A program made the translations under genes and the position numbers. Under the pieces are notes generated by a model. The model did no database searches. It had not been told where the DNA came from and was given only the letters and a program-made list of their open reading frames with translations. Below, one piece after another: positions 17,860 to 21,952 of a stretch of 21,952 nt of DNA. How positions within the stretch are numbered: the stretch's first letter is position 1; every line of letters starts with the position of its first letter. Origin of the DNA: Chara braunii (lineage: Eukaryota > Streptophyta > Charophyceae > Charales > Characeae); contig BFEA01000463.1 in assembly GCA_003427395.1 (NCBI GenBank), forward strand, positions 945,725 through 967,676. Direction: 5' to 3'.

Positions 17860-18065
17860 GAAGGGAGGAGGGACCCATACCAAGAACCCAGAACTTCCAC
17901 ACGACACCATGGCCAACCTCGTCCACACCAGCCCCGTACTCAGCTACGCCGCCTTCGGCACCTAGCCTCCTCCCATCCAGTTCCCTTGCTGGACCGGCGG
18001 CGCTGCGCCGTCGGCGCGACCAAACCTTGGGGAACCACATTTGAAAAAAAAAAAAAAAAAAAAAA
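17860..18065 (+). mobile_element. GC-rich, poly(A)-ended plus-strand segment
   Basis: A GC-rich block ends in a 22-base A run (18044-18065). About 30 bases before the run is a strong hairpin: CGGCGGCGC (17995-18003) with GCGCCGTCG (18005-18013). An ATG in good eukaryotic context (GACACCATGGCC at about 17908) opens an 18-codon frame only. It could be a retroposed transcript end or another retroposon family. The left boundary is unknown. Confidence 0.35.
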
Positions 18066-18316
18066 GGAAAGAACGTTGGGGACGTGAATGCAGTTGGATG
18101 CATCTCCCAAGTGCTATTGTGAGCATGCCCTTAGTGAAGGTGTATGAGCCCCGTACCCTGTAGACTAAATCTATAAAGAACAAGAAGACAAAAACAAAAA
18201 GAAACGCCACGTCGCTGTCCGAATCTAGAAAATATAAGAAGGAAAAAAAAAAAACAGAAACTGCTTTGGACCTAAAATGGGTACTAGGCCTCTATTGATG
18301 CTGAAGTGTGAGCTCG

Positions 18317-18670
18317 TTTTTTTTTTTTTTTTTTTTTTTTTTTTGAAAGTTGAGGGTGTTGTATAGGTCAGTTACTAGGCACACATTGATCGTCGGAAGC
18401 AGTCAGCCGTGGTCGCTCTGAGGCGAGGCCACCACCCATCCCATCCTTGTGTCAATACTCTTAGCGCATCCCCTATCCCTACTATCCTTCCTCAGTGTAA
18501 CCAGCACTCGGGACCATCACCCTACGTATCGAGGGGAAATTGGACCGAACAGTAGTGACAAGCACCAGGGCTAGCTACCCAGCCCTGGTTGAAGGATAGT
18601 CGAATGGGCCTCGCCGTATGGGTACTTCAGACGCCAAACTGAAGCAATCACCTATTGGCCCCTAAATTGA
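18317..18670 (-). mobile_element. Dispersed repeat body, copy 2, poly(A)-tailed
   Basis: A T run at 18317-18344 is followed by a body collinear with 4242-4620 (anchors listed there). A hairpin-capable sequence, GTGGTCGC (18409-18416) with GCGA and CCAC (18423-18432), lies about 65 bases from the tail. It continues directly into the tandem arrays at 18671. Confidence 0.55.
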
Positions 18671-19160
18671 CCAACTAGTAACTCACGCCCTCTACTCTCC
18701 CACCACGGACCTAGCTGTATATTTAATGTGGGGTACTTAGCATCGAGACGCCTACCATCATCACCAGTTGGAGCCAACCAAGCCAACCAGTGACTCACGC
18801 CCTCTACTCTCCCATCACAGACCCTAGCTGTATATTTAAGGCGGGGTACTTATCATCGAGACGCCTATCTTCATTATGAGTTGATCGTGACCTCCACCCA
18901 ACCCTTGTGTATGTGTGTATGTGTGTGTGTGTGAGCCCTTTAAGTTGACCAACTAGTAATTCACGCCCTCTACTCTCCCACCACAGACCTAGCTGTATAT
19001 TTAATGCGGGGTACTTATCATCGAGACGCCTATTATCATCATCAGTCAGAACCCAGCAGACCAACCAGTGACTTACACCCTGTACTTTCCCACCACAGAC
19101 CCTAGCTGTATTTTGAAGGCGGGGTACTTATCATCGAGACACTTATCATCATTATCAGTT
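18671..19160. repeat. Higher-order tandem repeat (112 + 166 bp, twice)
   Basis: Four monomers start at 18671, 18783, 18949 and 19061 (CCAACYAGTRAYTCACGCC...). All contain TCTACTCTCCCAYCACRGAC, TAGCTGTATATTTAA and GGGGTACTTA.CATCGAGACG. The alternating spacing of 112 and 166 bp shows that a two-monomer unit of about 278 bp was itself duplicated. The longer spacer carries a (GT)n tract (about 18906-18933). Confidence 0.8.
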
Positions 19161-19318
19161 GATTGTGACCTCCTCTCAACCCTATGGTTGTGTATGTGCC
19201 AACCCTATGGTTGTGTATGTGTGTATGTACTCTGTAACTGATGGTGACCTCCTCTCAACCCTATGGTTGTGTATGTGCCAACCCTATGGTTGAGTATGTG
19301 TGTATGCATTTTGTAACA
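19161..19318. repeat. 79-bp tandem repeat, two copies
   Basis: GATKGTGACCTCCTCTCAAC starts copies at 19161 and 19240. Each contains CCCTATGGTTGTGTATGTG twice and ends TTTGTAAC or TCTGTAAC. It directly continues the array at 18671-19160. Confidence 0.8.
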
Positions 19319-19349
19319 TAGATGTGTGCCCGTGGGCTATATGTATGGT

Positions 19350-19440
19350 TTGTATGCTGCTCCCCACCATGGAGCATCTGCGAAGTGAGTATTGAGTATT
19401 GGTGAGAGGTGCTCTTATCACCTCCACTAGTACAGGTATG
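19350..19440 (+). mobile_element. Plus-strand relic of the 3' module with hairpin
   Basis: GCTGCTCCCCACCATGGAG (19357-19375) corresponds to the TGCTCCCCACCAATAGATGG block of the other copies. It is followed by a stem-loop: GTG (19402-19404) and GAGGTG (19406-19411) pair with CACCTC (19419-19424) and CAC (19425-19427). The loop is CTCTTAT and one A bulges. A GT-rich tract follows instead of poly(A). Confidence 0.55.
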
Positions 19441-19471
19441 TGTGTGTGTACCTTGAGCCTGCGTAGCACGA

Positions 19472-19552
19472 CGAACGTGTTCGCGCCCCTTCACGTTCAC
19501 GCAGATTTGTTCCCGCGTTCGCGCGAACAACTTTCGAACATGTTCGGGCGAA
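19472..19552. repeat. Cluster of CGAAC/GTTCG dyads
   Basis: CGAACGTGTTCG (19472-19483), GTTCGCGCGAAC (19517-19528) and CGAACATGTTCG (19535-19546) lie within 80 bases, followed by another CGAAC at 19549-19553. Two are perfect 12-bp palindromes. No known regulator is proposed. Confidence 0.5.
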
Positions 19553-19587
19553 CGTAATTCATTTTTCATTAAAAAAAAACAAAAAGA

Positions 19588-21171
19588 ATGTTTTTTTTTT
19601 TTTTTTTTTTTTTTTAATTAATTGCAGCTTTATTACTTATCAAACCAAAATGAGGGCGGGAATCCCTCAACATCTCATCCCGGAAGGACTGGGGCCATTA
19701 CCCAGCTTAGGCTAAAAGCTGGAAACCGGGTCCAGCGTCCCATTTTCTGCAACTTGCAAAAAGGCGGGGGGTGAACTTCAACATCCAAACAGCAAAAAAG
19801 GCCGAGCTACCACTACTAATTAAAGAAAATCTGGGAGCATTACCCAGTGTTCGCTTACAGGGGGAAACAAAACCGAAACTCCCCTGCGAGGAGCCCACAA
19901 CGACTACTCAATCCTACTTGCCTCAAATCCATCTATCTCTTCATTCCTACGTTCCCTAGTAACCCTCCCCCTGACTCCAATCTATTGTCGATTGGCTGAT
20001 CGAATAGCAGGGGCCGAATCGTTGCACGAAGTGTCTCCACTGACTGAGCAGTCCACCGAGTTTTAACACCCGTGTATAGCCCCGGGCCGATGACAAGTTT
20101 CCCTTCCTGTGTGACATATGCGAGCTGGTTGTTGGATGCCTAAGTGCGCTGAAACCAAACAGGGCCTTTCCTCTGCCTGTCTTCAATGATCAACAATCCG
20201 ATTTGTATATTAATATGACTTTTCAGTTCCTCCACATGACAACTTTCTTCTCCAAATAATCTGTTGTTCCGTGCCATCCAAATTGTATTCATGATCAGTC
20301 CTCTGCAAACTTGGGCCACATAGCCCCAGCCTGATTCGTAGGACATTGGGCGATCGCTGCACCCGGAGAGAATCCAGGAGTCTGTCCACAAAACCGATGA
20401 ACCAGTTAGCTTCTCCCAAAATTTCCTCCACCCGTGTCATACCTAGATAAAGAACGGACAGTCAATCCAAAGATGTGTCGTAGTCTCCCAAACCCAGTTA
20501 CAATGTGAGCAAACTAGAGAGATCTTCATGCCTTTCAATGAGAGTCAGGCCGTGGAAGGCATGGACTGCATCGACTGTAACCACAGGAGGCTGACAACTT
20601 TTTGGTCTGGTAATTTCTGCAGCTGGTTCCACAACTTCAAGAGCTTCCTTTCGGAGATAACATCTGTCGAGGAAGTGCTCCATCTCTGAATGGCTGTGGA
20701 TAAAGGAGTTTTGGACACCTTCTTCAATTGAATGGCTATGCCCAGCTTAGTGGTATACTAACCCAGCGGGGTATAGGAATCAACTTTTTTCAACCCCGCC
20801 CACCCGCAGAGATAAGGTTCCATCTTAAAGGAGGAGAACATACGTCCGCCTGAGCATGTCTCTTTTCCATTTCGGCCCACCGAACACCACACTCTCACGT
20901 CTTCCAGGCTTTGGTCCATAGTCACCACTTCTTCTCCTTTCCATGATTCAAAGCAAGTCACCTTCTCTCGTGGCCGTACTGGCCCGCCGGGCCCAAACTT
21001 GAACTTCTGTTCCTCCAGCAGTTGCAGGGCCCAAAACATGCCAATATGTGAAGACCTAAAACAAGTGTCAATTGCTGGTTGGTCAGGTCTGCGCAAGAAG
21101 GAAATAATACACAGTTCGTAAAAAATGAACTTTTTGTCAAAAAGTGAACTATTTCGACTGCGAAGAAACAC
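19588..21171 (-). mobile_element. LINE-2: 5'-truncated, decayed non-LTR retrotransposon
   Basis: The poly(A) tail is the T run near 19590-19615. On the minus strand the 3' UTR includes GGGACGCTGGACCCGGTTTC (edge at 19741), a CCAGCTT/AAGCTGG stem, and a terminal hairpin TGAGGG (19651-19656) with CCCTCA (19664-19669). The coding remnant starts at or before about 21171. RT and endonuclease are absent. The left part of the 3' module is shared with LINE-1 but the terminal hairpin is unrelated, so it is a different LINE family. Confidence 0.75.
19933..21171 (-). pseudogene. LINE-2 ORF2 C-terminal remnant (zf-RVT)
   Basis: One reading frame can be followed without frameshift for about 410 codons. 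In-frame stops lie at 20758, 20545, 20443, 20437 and 20140, and the frame then stays open to a TAG at 19933. The zf-RVT zinc-binding domain is visible as CSHC (20500-20511) followed by ETTTHLWIDC (histidine about 20473, cysteine 20458-20460). It is followed by the IWMARNNRLFGEE segment typical of the end of plant LINE ORF2 proteins. The sequence upstream aligns collinearly with the connection region of LINE-1. The start at 21171 is only where the open frame begins. A TGA lies immediately upstream, and the real 5' break was not located. Confidence 0.7.
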
Positions 21172-21537
21172 TCAGTACATGGCCCAATAGGGCATCATGC
21201 GACACTTTAAATGGTCAGTATAAGAGGTGTTGACATGGCAATGTTGCGGCGGGGCGTTTTGAGCCCTTCATACATGAATATTCGTTATTAAATGCGAATT
21301 AACACAGTGTAAAAAAGGGCAGGGGCTCTTTGTATGACACCTTGACAATGTTGTCCTGGCTTAGTGTTGCTGTGACAGACAGTACACGATTCAAAAGGGC
21401 ATCGTGTTGGGTATGTGGTTCCTGTTTTCCATAAAAGGTCAGGGGTCCGGCGCCCGACACCTTGCAAGTTGATGAACTGAACCTGTCAACTGTGGTCGGG
21501 CGGAACACCCAGCCTGGTGCACGACATTTGGCAAGTT
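21172..21537. other. Unassigned sequence
   Basis: No gene recognised. CTTTGTATGACACCTTGACA (about 21330) and CGCCCGACACCTTGCAAGTT (about 21449) hint at a decayed repetition. Confidence 0.3.
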
Positions 21538-21591
21538 GAACCCGCAACCCGTCAGTACCCCTAACACGAACCCGCAACCCGTCAGTACCCC
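21538..21591. repeat. Two-copy 30-bp-period direct repeat
   Basis: GAACCCGCAACCCGTCAGTA plus CCCC occurs perfectly at 21538 and 21568. Confidence 0.8.
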
Positions 21592-21639
21592 TGCAACAAT
21601 TGTGTCCACCATTTATCTTCCCGGAAGGACCTGAGGCTC

Positions 21640-21903
21640 CTTCTCCGGTTGACAAATAGTAGTTGAACGATGTCACCGAATGATTCGGGAGTTAGTGGTG
21701 TTCGACAGAGCACCTTAAGGAAGTGACAAACAGTCGTTCGTTGTCGATGTCGATTGCCAATAGCACTGTTAGGGGGCCTTGATGCTGGTTCCTGATCTGT
21801 TTGGCGATCGAGCAGCTTGAAGAAGTGTGAAAGAGTCATTGGTTGTCTGTGTGGATTGTCATGAACACTCTTAGGGAAACTTGATGCGAGATCTGATTCC
21901 GGA

Positions 21904-21905
<2 letters not shown>
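21640..21905. repeat. Degenerate ~103-bp tandem repeat
   Basis: AAGTGNNAAANAGTC, followed by TTGTC-GTGT-GATTG, then ACWCTTAGGG and CTTGATGC, recurs at 21721 and 21823. Faint similarity extends left to about 21640. Confidence 0.55.

Positions 21906-21907
<2 letters not shown>

Positions 21908-21952
<45 letters not shown>
21908..21952. repeat. (GT)n microsatellite at window end
   Basis: An uninterrupted GT dinucleotide run of at least 44 bases reaches the window edge, so its full length is unknown. Confidence 0.95.

Noticed and set aside
18671-19318. CRISPR array
   Set aside because: The units are long, contiguous tandem repeats without uniform unique spacers, in a eukaryotic context.
19855-19932. 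Extension of the LINE-2 protein past the TAG at 19933 to the TAA at 19855
   Set aside because: Open in frame, but only 25 codons with no recognisable similarity. The true end cannot be decided from one copy.

Overview
This is a gene-poor, repeat-dense stretch of a large eukaryotic nuclear genome. There is no bacterial gene organisation: no operons, and no ribosome-binding sites that matter. Instead there are poly(A)/poly(T)-tailed retroposons, tRNA-derived SINE heads, minisatellites, microsatellites and two decayed non-LTR retrotransposons (LINEs). Both LINEs carry a zinc-binding domain of the zf-RVT type, which is typical of green-plant LINEs. My best guess is a streptophyte (plant lineage, possibly a charophyte alga such as Chara), but that is inference from LINE type and repeat style. 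I see no intact host gene.

Layout. 1-2115: low-complexity and satellite-like DNA with long T runs, a 36-bp tandem repeat and a 411-bp-spaced duplication. 2100-2216: a tRNA-derived SINE head on the minus strand. 2318-3387: three tandem copies of a ~320-bp repeat, the first interrupted by a retroposon tail. 3427-4150: three short poly(A)-tailed retroposons. 4242-5012: a dispersed repeat with a 192-bp tandem part. 5012-6092: a probable solo LTR inserted into that tandem part. 6130-8410: tRNA-like SINE heads, another retroposon tail and unassigned DNA. 8512-12671: LINE-1, a 5'-truncated minus-strand LINE with linker, reverse transcriptase (RT), connection, zf-RVT and a long C-terminal region, broken by nine stop codons and one frameshift. 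12672-12804: a second LINE-type 3' tail directly abutting the 5' break of LINE-1. 12805-18043: mostly unassigned, C/A-rich DNA with faint internal duplications. 17860-18065: a GC-rich, plus-strand poly(A)-ended segment. 18317-19318: a second copy of the dispersed repeat with 112/166-bp and 79-bp tandem arrays. 19588-21171: LINE-2, another 5'-truncated minus-strand LINE. 21538-21952: minisatellites and a (GT)n run that leaves the window.

The unifying element is a retroposon 3'-end module. It starts at GGGACGCTGG, carries a CTCCCCACCAATAGATGGAG-like block, and usually ends in a stem-loop followed by poly(A). It forms the 3' UTR of LINE-1. In part it also forms that of LINE-2, and it recurs as isolated short copies. 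Where the hairpin is present, stem sequences differ while base pairing is kept, and five of the hairpins share a CTCYTAYC loop. This looks like a LINE/SINE 3'-end recognition structure and is the most interesting signal here.

Limits: repeat boundaries were read by eye. No alignment, folding or database search was run.
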